Made by a program: the position numbers and the translations under genes | Shown: piece by piece, positions 38,123 through 47,542 of the stretch | How the letters are laid out: every line of letters starts with the position of its first letter | How positions within the stretch are numbered: the first letter of the stretch is position 1 | The notes under the pieces: model-generated | What the model saw: only the letters and a program-made list of their open reading frames with translations | What the model was told of the DNA's origin: nothing | Databases searched by the model: none | NCBI GenBank assembly: GCA_900318115.1 | Contig: ONJJ01000013.1 | Span: forward strand, 1-64,000 | Origin: an uncultured Prevotellaceae bacterium | Lineage (GTDB): Bacteria; Bacteroidota; Bacteroidia; Bacteroidales; Bacteroidaceae | Direction: 5' to 3' | DNA length: 64,000 nucleotides

Positions 38123-41100
38123 ATGAAAAAAATTAGTTCTTTATTATTCTTGTTGCTTGCGTCCATTGTGACCCAGGCTGCAGACCAGTTCTCTATGGCG
38201 AAAATAGACATTAAACCAGGAGAGACAAAAGTTGTTACGGTCAGCCTCACTAATGAACAAGAGACTCAAAGTGTTGTTGTTGATGTCACTCTTCCTGCAG
38301 GCCTGTCTTTCGTCAACGCCAATGGAGATGTCGTGACTCAGGGTAGTAATAACGGCGTCGTATTTGCAGATAGGACATCAGGCTTCATGAGCAAGACTGC
38401 CAACGTCAACAAGAATACGGGTCTCATGCGAACCAGTTTTACTTTTGGTTCAATGCCTGCTGGAGATGGAGAACTCTTCACTTTCAAAGTCAAGGCTAGT
38501 GAGAACGCAACAATTGGCGCTGTAAAAATAAACTATACAGGTTTAAAAGTCACTTATGGCAGCACTACCAATACGCATTCAGACATGACATCCGATGTCA
38601 ACATCTACGACATCTACAACGTCGCCGTAGCTACTGCCGACGCTTCCATGGGTTCCGTCTCCGGAGGAAATGCTGAAGCCATGTCTGGCACGCCAATGAC
38701 TGTCACCGCCACCCCCGTCACCGGCTATGACTTCGTGGCATGGAAGGATGGCGACACACAGGTATCCACCGATGCTGCCTACACCTTCACCCCGACCAAG
38801 AGCATCACGCTGACAGCCACCTTTAAGGCACATGTCTATACTGCAACCTTCAAGAGCGAAGGCAAGTCAGAGAACAAGAACATCGCTTTCGGCGAGGCCG
38901 TCACGGCTCCAACGCCGACTACCAAGACCGGCTACACCTTCAGCGGATGGGACAACCTACCACAGACCATGCCCGCACAGGACATCACCGTCACCGCCCA
39001 GTACACCATAAATAAATATAAGGTGACGTTCGACGTCGATGGCGTGAAGACCGAATCCGAACTGGAGTACAACGCCGCCATCACCAAACCTCAGGATCCC
39101 ACCAAGGAAGGCTACACCTTTGCCGGATGGAATCCTGCAGTACCCGCCAACGTACCCGCCAGCGCCGTCACCTACACCGCCACCTGGACCATCAACCAGT
39201 ACACGGTGAAGTTCGTGGTCGACAACACTGACGTCTACAACCAGAAGCAGGACTACGCATCCACTATCACCAAGCCCGCGAATCCCACCAAGAAAGGCCA
39301 TACCTTCAAGGGATGGACACCCGAGGTAGCTGCCAAGGTGCCTGCCGCTGACGTCACCTACACCGCCGTCTTCGAGGTCAACAAGTACAAGCTGACCTTC
39401 GACGTCGATGGCGTGAAGACCGAATCCGAGGTCGAGTACGATGCCGCTATCACCAAGCCCGCAGACCCCACCAAGGAAGGCTACACCTTCGCCGGATGGG
39501 ATGCTGAAGTGCTCGCCAAGATGCCCGACCAGGCACTCACCTACACCGCCACCTGGACCATCAACCAGTACACGGTGAAGTTCGTGGTCGACAACGCTGA
39601 CGTCTACAACCAGAAGCAGGACTACGCATCCACCATCACAAAGCCCGCAGACCCCACCAAGAAAGGACATACCTTCAAGGGATGGAACCCCGAAGTAGCA
39701 GCAACAGTGCCTGCAGAGGACGTCACCTACACGGCTGTCTTCGAGATTAACAAGTACAAACTGACCTTCGTCGTCGATGGAGAGAAGACCGAGAGCGAAG
39801 TGGAATACAACACCGCCATCACCAAGCCCGCCGACCCACAGAAGGAAGGCTACACCTTCAAGGGATGGGATGCAGAGATTCCTGCCAAGATGCCCGAACA
39901 GGCACTCACCTTCACCGCTCAGTTCCAGATTAACAAGTACAAGGTGAAGTTCGTCGACGAAGACCATACTACCGTACTACTGGCAGAAGCCGAATACGAA
40001 TACAATGCAGACCTCACAACCGTGGCTCCTGATATGACGAATAAGACGAATGTCGATGGTGCTCCCTTCTCCACCTGGGTGGCCAGCTTCGGAGACTGGA
40101 CAGGCAAGGTACCCGCCAGTGACGTCGTCTATACGGCTCTCTATGGCGGTGAGTTCGACTTGGTATTTAAAGTCGACGGCCAGGAAGTGAAGAAGGCTGT
40201 TGTGGAATACAACAACGCCTTCACCGCACCCGAAGCTCCCAGCAAGACGGGCTTCAACTTCACAGGCTGGAAGGATCAGTTCGACAAGGCGCCGGCTGAC
40301 TACAGCAGCAAGATGCCCGCCAAGAACGTCATCTTCGAAGCTCAGTGGGAAATCATCCACTACACCTTCACCTACACCCTCAACGGCGGTGCCATCGAGG
40401 GTGAGAACCCGAACCTGACCGATGTCACCATCGAGAGCAGCTTCACCCTGAAGAACCCCGTACGCAAAGGATATAACTTCGTAGGATGGACTGCCACGGG
40501 CATTGCCACACCTTCCACACAGGTAGCCATTGCCAACACACAGGCCAACAACACCTACGTCGCCAACTGGGAGGCTATCAACTACAACCTCACCTACAAC
40601 CTGAACGGAGGCGCTCTCCCCGAGAACATCACCAACCCCGCCACCTACACCATCGAGGACGCCGTTGCGCTAAACAACCCCGTCAAGGAAGGCTACACCT
40701 TCACCGGATGGACGGGCACGGAACTCGCCGAGGCCTCCACCTCCGTAACGATTCCTGCCGGTTCGGTGGACAACCGCAGCTACGAGGCCACCTGGTCTAT
40801 CAACAGCTACAAGGTCAAGTTCGTCGACGGCAATGATGTCCTGAGCGAAGAGACTATGGTCTTCGGCTCCAGCATCACGGCTCCCACCACTCCCAACAAG
40901 GACGGACTCGTCTTCATCGGATGGAATCCTGAGCTGCCCCAGACCGTACAGGCCGGCGACTTCACCTATTCCACCGTCTACGTCCCTGCCACCTTCAAGG
41001 CATACTTCAAGATCGACAATGCCGACTTCACGACCGTCGAAGTGAAGTATGGCGAGCAGATTCCTGCTCAGACAGCTCCCGAGAGGGAAGGATACACCTT

Positions 41101-42262
41101 CAGCGGATGGAGCGAGATTCCCGCCACGATGCCGGCCAGCGACGTCACCATCACGGGTACATACGTTCCTAATAAGTACACCGTCAAGTTCGTCCTCGGC
41201 AACGAAGTGCTCTACGAGCAGTTGCAGGACTTCGGTACCGCCATCACCATTCCCAATGTGACTGAACCCGAAGGATGGCTCTTCTCCGGATGGGATCCTG
41301 AGGTCGATGCCACCGTACCCGCACACGACGTCACCTACACCGCCACCCTCACAGAAAACAGCTTCCGGATTACCTATTACCTCGAGAACGAGCTCTGGAT
41401 CATCCAAGACCTGAAGTTCGGCGAGGAAATCGGACTCCCCGAGGTGCCCGAGAAGGAGGGTTACACCTTTGCAGGATGGAAGAACGCCGAAGACCAGAGC
41501 AATGTGCCCGAGACGATGCCCAGCCACGACATCACCTACTACGGTGACTACAACATCAACCAATACACCGTGAAGTTCGTCTTCGCCGGCAAGGTGATTT
41601 CCGAGCAGAAGTTGGACTATCAGGCTGCCATCACAGCTCCTGAGAACCCTGAGAATGAAGGCTACACCTTCCTCGCCTGGAATGAATTCGATGCCACCGT
41701 TCCGGCTCACGATGTTACCGTGGAGGCACAATACGACGTCAACACCTACAAGGTCACCTACAAGGTCGAAGGTCAGGAAGACCAGGTCTTTGAAGTCAAG
41801 TTCAAGGAAAAAGTGCCGACCATCGACAATCCGGAACTGGAAGGTCACACGTTCACTGGATGGAATCAGGAGATTCCTGCCACGATGCCTGCAGCCGATG
41901 TCACCATCACCGCTGAATTTGATGTCAACACCTACGCCATCCGCTACTACGTCGACGGCGAAGTCTGGGCCGAGGATTCCGTACAGTATGGCGCTACCGT
42001 AGAGCTGCGCGAATACCAGCTGGAAGACACCGACCGCTACTCCTACGTCTGGGATGGCGAGACCGTGGAGACCATGCCTGCCCACGACCTCGAGTACATC
42101 CTCTCGATTGTCGACGGTATCACAGCAGTCTTCGCAGAAGGACCTGCCGACGTCTTCACCCTCAACGGCACCAAGGTTCGCTCGAAAGCTACTGCCAAGG
42201 ACGTCCAGAACCTGCCTGCAGGTATGTACATTATCCGCGGTAAGAAAGTTTTGATTAAATAA
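38123..42262 (+). CDS. Surface protein with cohesin-like domain and Listeria-Bacteroides repeats (1379 aa)
   Basis: Signal peptide MKKISSLLFLLLASIVTQA. Residues about 20-165 resemble a cohesin: MAKIDIKPGETKVVTVSL at the start, LFTFKVKASENATIGAVKI later and a closing SDVNIYD strand. A divergent InlB-B repeat follows, then about 16 Listeria-Bacteroides repeats of 60-70 residues, each marked by a GYTFxGW-like core. The tail DVFTLNGTKVR...GMYIIRGKKVLIK resembles those of the first two operon proteins. The likely role is a long stalk displaying a binding domain at the cell surface. The cohesin assignment is by motif pattern, without a structure search. Confidence 0.8.
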   Translation: MKKISSLLFLLLASIVTQAADQFSMAKIDIKPGETKVVTVSLTNEQETQSVVVDVTLPAGLSFVNANGDVVTQGSNNGVVFADRTSGFMSKTANVNKNTGLMRTSFTFGSMPAGDGELFTFKVKASENATIGAVKINYTGLKVTYGSTTNTHSDMTSDVNIYDIYNVAVATADASMGSVSGGNAEAMSGTPMTVTATPVTGYDFVAWKDGDTQVSTDAAYTFTPTKSITLTATFKAHVYTATFKSEGKSENKNIAFGEAVTAPTPTTKTGYTFSGWDNLPQTMPAQDITVTAQYTINKYKVTFDVDGVKTESELEYNAAITKPQDPTKEGYTFAGWNPAVPANVPASAVTYTATWTINQYTVKFVVDNTDVYNQKQDYASTITKPANPTKKGHTFKGWTPEVAAKVPAADVTYTAVFEVNKYKLTFDVDGVKTESEVEYDAAITKPADPTKEGYTFAGWDAEVLAKMPDQALTYTATWTINQYTVKFVVDNADVYNQKQDYASTITKPADPTKKGHTFKGWNPEVAATVPAEDVTYTAVFEINKYKLTFVVDGEKTESEVEYNTAITKPADPQKEGYTFKGWDAEIPAKMPEQALTFTAQFQINKYKVKFVDEDHTTVLLAEAEYEYNADLTTVAPDMTNKTNVDGAPFSTWVASFGDWTGKVPASDVVYTALYGGEFDLVFKVDGQEVKKAVVEYNNAFTAPEAPSKTGFNFTGWKDQFDKAPADYSSKMPAKNVIFEAQWEIIHYTFTYTLNGGAIEGENPNLTDVTIESSFTLKNPVRKGYNFVGWTATGIATPSTQVAIANTQANNTYVANWEAINYNLTYNLNGGALPENITNPATYTIEDAVALNNPVKEGYTFTGWTGTELAEASTSVTIPAGSVDNRSYEATWSINSYKVKFVDGNDVLSEETMVFGSSITAPTTPNKDGLVFIGWNPELPQTVQAGDFTYSTVYVPATFKAYFKIDNADFTTVEVKYGEQIPAQTAPEREGYTFSGWSEIPATMPASDVTITGTYVPNKYTVKFVLGNEVLYEQLQDFGTAITIPNVTEPEGWLFSGWDPEVDATVPAHDVTYTATLTENSFRITYYLENELWIIQDLKFGEEIGLPEVPEKEGYTFAGWKNAEDQSNVPETMPSHDITYYGDYNINQYTVKFVFAGKVISEQKLDYQAAITAPENPENEGYTFLAWNEFDATVPAHDVTVEAQYDVNTYKVTYKVEGQEDQVFEVKFKEKVPTIDNPELEGHTFTGWNQEIPATMPAADVTITAEFDVNTYAIRYYVDGEVWAEDSVQYGATVELREYQLEDTDRYSYVWDGETVETMPAHDLEYILSIVDGITAVFAEGPADVFTLNGTKVRSKATAKDVQNLPAGMYIIRGKKVLIK
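39022..39918 (+). repeat. 369-bp tandem superunit within the repeat gene
   Basis: A two-repeat block (123 codons) starting at 39181 recurs at 39550 with very few base changes, and a half unit precedes it at about 39022. This suggests recent expansion by unequal recombination. Confidence 0.8.
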
Positions 42263-42281
42263 CTTTCAAGGTCTTTTACCA

Positions 42282-42368
42282 AAGCGCATTTACATCCAGT
42301 CTCGGCTTAAGCGACTCTGAATCTCGCAATTTTTCACCCCACTAAAAGGACGAGGCTGGTGTAAATGC
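42282..42368 (+). ncRNA. Structured RNA motif, copy B (after the operon)
   Basis: An outer stem GCATTTAC/GTAAATGC (42286-42293 with 42361-42368), extended by CCAG/CTGG and CTCG/CGAG, encloses the hairpin GCGA-CTCTGAATC-TCGC (42311-42327). The hairpin and spacing match the leader motif at 17956-18024. It lies 20 nt past the last operon stop and directly before a terminator, so it could be a 3' UTR element or a processed small RNA. Confidence 0.55.
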
Positions 42369-42375
42369 CTCAGAT

Positions 42376-42406
42376 TAGGGGATGTAGCCATGTGCTGCAT
42401 CCCCTA
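42376..42406 (+). terminator. Strong hairpin terminator after the surface-protein operon
   Basis: TAGGGGATGTAGC pairs with GCTGCATCCCCTA (13 bp, 5-nt loop), followed by a modest T-rich stretch. It separates the operon from the nucleoside hydrolase gene. Confidence 0.7.
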
Positions 42407-42508
42407 TTATCTTTCTATGTAGGAGACATAACGGCTGGTAGAGAGTTAGAATATCGGAGGTAAATTTTGGGCAAAAAAACTTCTTGCAGAGAAAAAAAGG
42501 GGCAAAGG

Positions 42509-42540
42509 TTTGCACAAATGACAGGAATGCCGTACCTTTG
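42509..42540 (+). promoter_or_regulatory. Promoter of the nucleoside hydrolase gene
   Basis: TTTG at 42509-42512 and TACCTTTG at 42533-42540 are 20 nt apart. The start codon is 36 nt downstream of the -7 element. Confidence 0.8.
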
Positions 42541-42575
42541 CCGCTGAAAATCAACGTGGGATAAATTCATCTGCA

Positions 42576-43616
42576 ATGAAAAAAGTATTTACTATCCTTC
42601 TGGCAGCCCTGACGATGACGGCTTTCGTCGGGTGCAGCAAAGATAACGATGAAAAAAAGCCTGAGAATAATGAATACACCGACACGCCGCGTATCATTCT
42701 CGACACGGACATCGGTTCTTCGACCGACGACCTCTTCTCCCTGAAGATGCTCTACCGCTACCAGGAAGAAGGGCGTTGCCAACTGCTGGGTGTCGTGGTA
42801 GATCGCGAGGGAGAGGACTGCGCAGCATGTGCCGACGTGATGAACACCTTCTTCGGCCACGGTGACATTCCCATCGGATTGGAACGCAACGGCATCAAGA
42901 AACCACGCGTGTACATCGACTACAGACATCTTCGCGACCTGAAAGATGAAGACGGCAAGCCCCTTTTCGCGACCACCATCAGCGACTACTCGGCACTGCC
43001 TGAAGGATGGAAGCTCTACCGCCAACTGCTGGCAGGCCAGCCCGACCATTCCGTCAGCATCTGTTCCATCGGTTTTGTCACCACCCTCGCCCATCTCCTG
43101 GAGTCGCAGGCCGATGCCTTCTCACCCTTGTCGGGCGTTGAACTCATCCGGCAGAAGGTGAAGTGTCTATATATCATGGGAGGCGTCTTCACATCTTCTG
43201 AAGAGCCAGAGTACAACTTTGCCCAAGGCCCAGATTTTGCCAAGACGTTCTTCAACCTGTGGCCAAAGGATGTTGACATCGTGTTCTCCCCCATGGAGGT
43301 AGGCAATGGTATTAATTACCTCAAAGCACTTGTCCTGTCCGACCTCTCCGGAACCGACCGCCACCCGCTGAAGTACATCTATGAGACCCTCTACGATGAT
43401 GCCGGCGGCCAAAAGATGTGGGATCCACTGACCGTCATTCAGGCCGTGGAGGGCGACGCCCTCTTTTCCCTCTCTGAGCGAGGCACCGTCACCATCACCG
43501 ACGATGCCGCCACCATCTTCACCCCTTCCGCCACCGGCAACTGCCGCCACCAGCTGGCAGGCTCCGCGGAGTGGAACAGCCAGATGCTGCAGAAGATCAG
43601 GGCAATAATGCCATAG
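42576..43616 (+). CDS. Nucleoside hydrolase-like lipoprotein
   Basis: A 346-residue protein of the inosine-uridine nucleoside hydrolase superfamily. ILDTDIGSSTDDLFSL is the DxDxxxDD calcium/ribose-binding motif. The N-terminal signal sequence ends in FVGCSK, a lipobox, so the protein is anchored in the envelope rather than cytosolic. It may split nucleosides, or a related N-glycosidic substrate, in the periplasm. It has its own promoter; the exported phosphatase gene follows after 125 bp. Confidence 0.88.
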   Translation: MKKVFTILLAALTMTAFVGCSKDNDEKKPENNEYTDTPRIILDTDIGSSTDDLFSLKMLYRYQEEGRCQLLGVVVDREGEDCAACADVMNTFFGHGDIPIGLERNGIKKPRVYIDYRHLRDLKDEDGKPLFATTISDYSALPEGWKLYRQLLAGQPDHSVSICSIGFVTTLAHLLESQADAFSPLSGVELIRQKVKCLYIMGGVFTSSEEPEYNFAQGPDFAKTFFNLWPKDVDIVFSPMEVGNGINYLKALVLSDLSGTDRHPLKYIYETLYDDAGGQKMWDPLTVIQAVEGDALFSLSERGTVTITDDAATIFTPSATGNCRHQLAGSAEWNSQMLQKIRAIMP

Positions 43617-43741
43617 ACGCCGCCATCGAAACCTTCGGGCAACACTGCAACGAAGGTCTCCAGCCCCCGGCCACCTGCACCTCTGCCTCCGACATGCAAT
43701 ATATTGCAACACAATAAAATGTCAAAAACAGATTGTGAAAT

Positions 43742-44632
43742 ATGGAACGTAAAAGATATACTATCGCAATCCTATTACTTGCCATGATGATCTGGCCATT
43801 CGCAACCACCATAGCTCAGACGCCGCGCGCCATTGCCTTCGAGGGCATCGAGAACGCCCGCGACATGGGCGGACTCGTCATGCAAGACGGCCGCACCATC
43901 CGCAGCGGGATGCTCCTGCGCAGCGGCAACCTCAACAAGGCTTCCGACGCCGATGTCGCCATCCTCAAGGACCGCTACCGCCTGACCGATGTCTTTGATT
44001 TCCGGCTGGAGCCAGAAGCAGCCGCAGCCCCCGACCGAGTGCTGGACGGAGTGAGCTACACGCACCTCTCTACACTCCCACAAGCGTTCATCGCCGCTTT
44101 CTCCTCCAGTCGCACCGACACGGCACGCATGGATCCGAAGAGCATGATGGCCACACTCGTGAAACACGCCTTCGACCCACAGGCACAAGCCGTAGCACAG
44201 AAGCTCTATCCCGCCATCGTCACCGATGCCCTGGCGCAGCGCTACTACGGTCAGTTTCTCCGGGAGGTGCTGGAGGCCGAAGGTGGTGTACTCTGGCACT
44301 GCTCCCAAGGCAAGGACCGCGCAGGCCTGGCGTCGGCACTGCTGCTTGCCGCACTCGGAGCCAGCAGAGACGTCATCGTCGAGGACTTCGACCTCTCCAA
44401 CCAAAGCTATGCTCCACAGGTGGAAGCCATATCCGCAAGAATTAGCGGCAAGGAGGGTGCCGAGGCTGCCTTGGAATTCATCCGGGCCATGGTCGGCGTC
44501 AGCCGGAAGAACTTCGAAGCCACGCTGGACCTCATCGACCAGAAATACGGCTCGCTGCCCGACTACGTGAGGAACCAGTTGGGATTCTCCAAGAAACAGC
44601 AGAAACAGCTGAGGAAGAAATACCTCCAATAA
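43742..44632 (+). CDS. Exported tyrosine-phosphatase-like protein
   Basis: A signal peptide (MERKRYTIAILLLAMMIWPFATTIAQ) precedes a protein-tyrosine-phosphatase fold of the Y_phosphatase3 type. WHCSQGKDRAGLASALL is the HCx5R active-site loop, and NARDMGGLVMQDG is the characteristic N-terminal motif. Related proteins act on phosphotyrosine or phosphoinositides; export suggests an envelope substrate. It stands between a nucleoside hydrolase and a kinase-like gene. Confidence 0.9.
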   Translation: MERKRYTIAILLLAMMIWPFATTIAQTPRAIAFEGIENARDMGGLVMQDGRTIRSGMLLRSGNLNKASDADVAILKDRYRLTDVFDFRLEPEAAAAPDRVLDGVSYTHLSTLPQAFIAAFSSSRTDTARMDPKSMMATLVKHAFDPQAQAVAQKLYPAIVTDALAQRYYGQFLREVLEAEGGVLWHCSQGKDRAGLASALLLAALGASRDVIVEDFDLSNQSYAPQVEAISARISGKEGAEAALEFIRAMVGVSRKNFEATLDLIDQKYGSLPDYVRNQLGFSKKQQKQLRKKYLQ

Positions 44633-44694
44633 AAGGACCTCACCTACGAGCAGGCACCTCTTAATAATAACACCAACCAAGATAAGGACCAATC

Positions 44695-45543
44695 ATGAAC
44701 TGCGAAGTACAAAAAATAAATCTGGATGAATACGTCCAGACCGGAGAAGGAGGCACCGCCCTCGCCTACACCCACAAGAACGGTCTCTCCCTGGTCAAGC
44801 TCTACATTCCGGGATTCACAGCCGACAAGGCTCGGGAAGAGTTCCTCATCGCACGCGCCGTGTTCGAGTTGGGACTGCCCACGCCCGAACCCTACAGGCT
44901 CGTGACCGACGGCGAGCGAAGCGGAGCCGAGTACGAACTCATCAAGAACAAACGCTCCTTCACACGCATCATCTCCGAGGAACCCGACCGGCTGGAGGAA
45001 ATCTCCATCAGATTCGCACGCAAGGCACGCGAGCTGCACGCCAAGCCAGCCGACACCACACGGCTCCAGTCCTACAAACAACGCATAGAGCAATTCTATC
45101 GCGAGAAGGACATGGTTCCTGAATTCTATAAGCAAAGAGCCCTACAATTCCTGGAACAAGTCCCCGACACGCCCAACTGCCTCCACGGAGACCTGCATAT
45201 CGGCAACATCATCACCGACGGCAACCGCGAACTTTGGATTGACGTGGGTGAGTTTGCCTACGGTGCTCCCGAGTGGGACTTGGGACTTTTATGGCGTATA
45301 ACGCACAATTTGAGTGAACAGCGCGCCGATCATCTCTTCCACATCACGTCCGAGATGATGACTTCACACTGGAACGTCTTCTTCCCCGCTTATCTCGGGA
45401 CTACCGACCCACAAGTCATCGGCCAAGCCACAAAACGGCTGCTGCCCTATGCTGCCGCCAAGATACCCTACGTGGTAGATATGTCACAACACGGACCGCT
45501 GCCCGACGAAGCCTTCCAGCGCCTCATTCAGATGTTTGGATGA
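44695..45543 (+). CDS. Aminoglycoside-phosphotransferase-like kinase
   Basis: A 282-residue cytosolic protein with the APH/choline-kinase catalytic core: CLHGDLHIGNII (catalytic Asp) and WIDVGEFAYGAPEWDLG (metal-binding Asp). It resembles a small family of putative sugar or small-molecule kinases (TIGR02172-like) found in anaerobes. The substrate is unknown; resistance to aminoglycosides should not be assumed. Confidence 0.85.
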   Translation: MNCEVQKINLDEYVQTGEGGTALAYTHKNGLSLVKLYIPGFTADKAREEFLIARAVFELGLPTPEPYRLVTDGERSGAEYELIKNKRSFTRIISEEPDRLEEISIRFARKARELHAKPADTTRLQSYKQRIEQFYREKDMVPEFYKQRALQFLEQVPDTPNCLHGDLHIGNIITDGNRELWIDVGEFAYGAPEWDLGLLWRITHNLSEQRADHLFHITSEMMTSHWNVFFPAYLGTTDPQVIGQATKRLLPYAAAKIPYVVDMSQHGPLPDEAFQRLIQMFG

Positions 45544-45577
45544 CTCTCAGGTTTCATGCACTAATTCGGTCCTGAAC

Positions 45578-45608
45578 TTGCGCGTTTGGAAATTAATTCC
45601 TAATTTTG
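45578..45608 (+). promoter_or_regulatory. Promoter of the SLC13-type transporter gene
   Basis: TTG at 45578-45580 and TAATTTTG at 45601-45608 have a 20-nt gap, about 105 nt upstream of the start at 45714. Confidence 0.65.
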
Positions 45609-45713
45609 CGGCACAAATCCGCTCAGCCATGAAACATGGCAGGGTCAACGCAAGTTATACACCTTTATTCATAAATAGTAACTAATAACACTATCATCTA
45701 AGAAACCATATCA

Positions 45714-47513
45714 ATGGAATCTATTCTTTTCTTAGGATTTAACCTTTATGCGTGGATCACCATCACCACCGTGCTGACGATGTTCAGCATCCTCTTGTTC
45801 ACCAAGTTGCGTGCCGACCTGGTATTCCTTGGCGCCATCGGCGTGCTGTTCGTGACAGGCGTCCTCGACGCCAAAGAAGCCTTCTCCGGCTTCAGTTCCT
45901 CTTCGGTGGTCGTCATCGGAGTGTTGTTCGTGGTGGTTGCAGGCCTGACGCACACCGGTGTCCTCCAATGGATTGTGAAACACCTGCTGGGGCAGCCCAC
46001 CAGCTACGCCAAAGCCGTCGTCAGGCTGATGTTGCCCGTGGCTGCACTCAGTTCGTTCCTCAGCAACACCACGGTGGTATCGCTCTTTGTCGGCATCGTC
46101 AAGATGTGGTCGAAGAAATTAGGTATCTCGCCGTCGAAACTGTTGATTCCCCTGAGCTATGCCTCGGGAATGGGCGGTGTCTGCACCCTGATAGGTACGC
46201 CTCCGAACCTGATTATCTCGGGGCTGTACGCCGAAAACTCGGGCGAGGCGATGAACGTCCTTGCAACGACCCTCCCCGGACTGTTCTGTCTCTTTGTCGG
46301 CGTGCTCTCCATCATCGCCATGCGCAGATTGCTGCCCGATCGCAAGGCTCCGGAGTCCGCTTTCGAATCCACCACCGACTACACGGTAGAGATGCTGGTT
46401 CCCTCGGACAACCGATTCATCGGGCAGACCATTGCCGAAGCCGGACTCTCCGAGGTAAAAGGCGGTAACCTGATTGAGCTGATACACTTCGACACCGTGA
46501 TCTCTCCCGTTCCTGCCGACGAGCCACTCATGGGCGGCGACCGACTGGTGTATGCAGGCCAGGTGGACGAGATCCTGGATCTCAGGAAGAGCCACGGACT
46601 GGTGAACGCTGACCACCACGTGTTCTCCATGAACGAGATTGAGAAAGACCGCCAGTTCCACACGGCATTCGTTACCTTCAGCAGCAGCCTGATTGACAAA
46701 CGCATCTGCGACAGTTCCTTGGAGAAAGAGTACAATTTGGTTCTTGTGGCCGTGGCCCGCAGCGGACAGCGCATCGACCAGTCGCCCCGTGAGGTCAGGC
46801 TCCGCGCCGGCGACACCCTCCTCTTCGAGAGCCCGGCGAAAGTGCATATCCAGACAGACCGTCTGAGCTCGCAGTTGCAGTTCTTCGACTCGCCCCAGGT
46901 GCCCAATATCAGCAGCAAGACAATCCTGTCCACCGTCATTATGCTTGCCATGGTGGTGATCTCTGCCTTGGGCATCCTTCCTCTGCTGCAATGTGCCTTC
47001 ATCGCTGCCGCCGCCATGCTTCTGCTGCGTTGCTGCAGTACAGATCAGGCCATGAAATCCATCAACTGGGACATCCTCATGGTGTTTGCCGGTTCCGTGG
47101 TGCTGGGCCTGGCCATCCAAAAGACCGGCATCGCCGAACGTCTGGCATTTGGGATACTTGATGTCTGTGGTACGAACCCCATTGTGGTGATGACAGCCAT
47201 CTGCCTGGTGGGCACATTCATCACCGAGTTCATTTCCAACACGGCAGCCGGCGCCATGTTCTTCCCCATCATGTATGAGGCTGCCGAGAAACTTGGCTAC
47301 GAGCCTTATCCGTTCCTGATTGCCCTGATGATCAGCGTCAGCAGCAGCTTCGCCACCCCCATTGGTTCGCCTACCCACATGTTAGTCTATGGTCCCGGCG
47401 GCTACCGCTTCAGCGACTTCATGCGTATCGGCCTGCTGATGAACATCATCATTCTGGTGGCCAACATCTTCATCGTTAATCTCATTTATCCTCTCACTCC
47501 GCTGAATCCCTAA
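45714..47513 (+). CDS. SLC13/DASS-type anion permease with TrkA-C domains
   Basis: A 599-residue membrane protein. An N-terminal set of hydrophobic helices contains SNTTVVSLFVGIV and GTPPNLIISGLY. Two soluble RCK-C/TrkA-C domains (about 215-385) follow, then a second helical half with SNTAAGAMFFPI and FATPIGSPTHML. The paired SNT and TP motifs are typical of sodium-coupled dicarboxylate/sulfate symporters. The inserted RCK-C pair suggests regulation by a bound ligand. The transported anion is not evident. Confidence 0.92.
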   Translation: MESILFLGFNLYAWITITTVLTMFSILLFTKLRADLVFLGAIGVLFVTGVLDAKEAFSGFSSSSVVVIGVLFVVVAGLTHTGVLQWIVKHLLGQPTSYAKAVVRLMLPVAALSSFLSNTTVVSLFVGIVKMWSKKLGISPSKLLIPLSYASGMGGVCTLIGTPPNLIISGLYAENSGEAMNVLATTLPGLFCLFVGVLSIIAMRRLLPDRKAPESAFESTTDYTVEMLVPSDNRFIGQTIAEAGLSEVKGGNLIELIHFDTVISPVPADEPLMGGDRLVYAGQVDEILDLRKSHGLVNADHHVFSMNEIEKDRQFHTAFVTFSSSLIDKRICDSSLEKEYNLVLVAVARSGQRIDQSPREVRLRAGDTLLFESPAKVHIQTDRLSSQLQFFDSPQVPNISSKTILSTVIMLAMVVISALGILPLLQCAFIAAAAMLLLRCCSTDQAMKSINWDILMVFAGSVVLGLAIQKTGIAERLAFGILDVCGTNPIVVMTAICLVGTFITEFISNTAAGAMFFPIMYEAAEKLGYEPYPFLIALMISVSSSFATPIGSPTHMLVYGPGGYRFSDFMRIGLLMNIIILVANIFIVNLIYPLTPLNP

Positions 47514-47542
47514 AAATCCAGTCGCACAATACATTCTTCCCC

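Noticed and set aside
40670-42085. Open frame of 471 aa on the minus strand
   Set aside because: It is antisense to the repeat protein and mirrors its repeats; there is no signal peptide, promoter or motif.
44695-45543. Aminoglycoside resistance determinant
   Set aside because: The catalytic core is APH-like, but the sequence fits a chromosomal family of unknown substrate and there is no mobile context.
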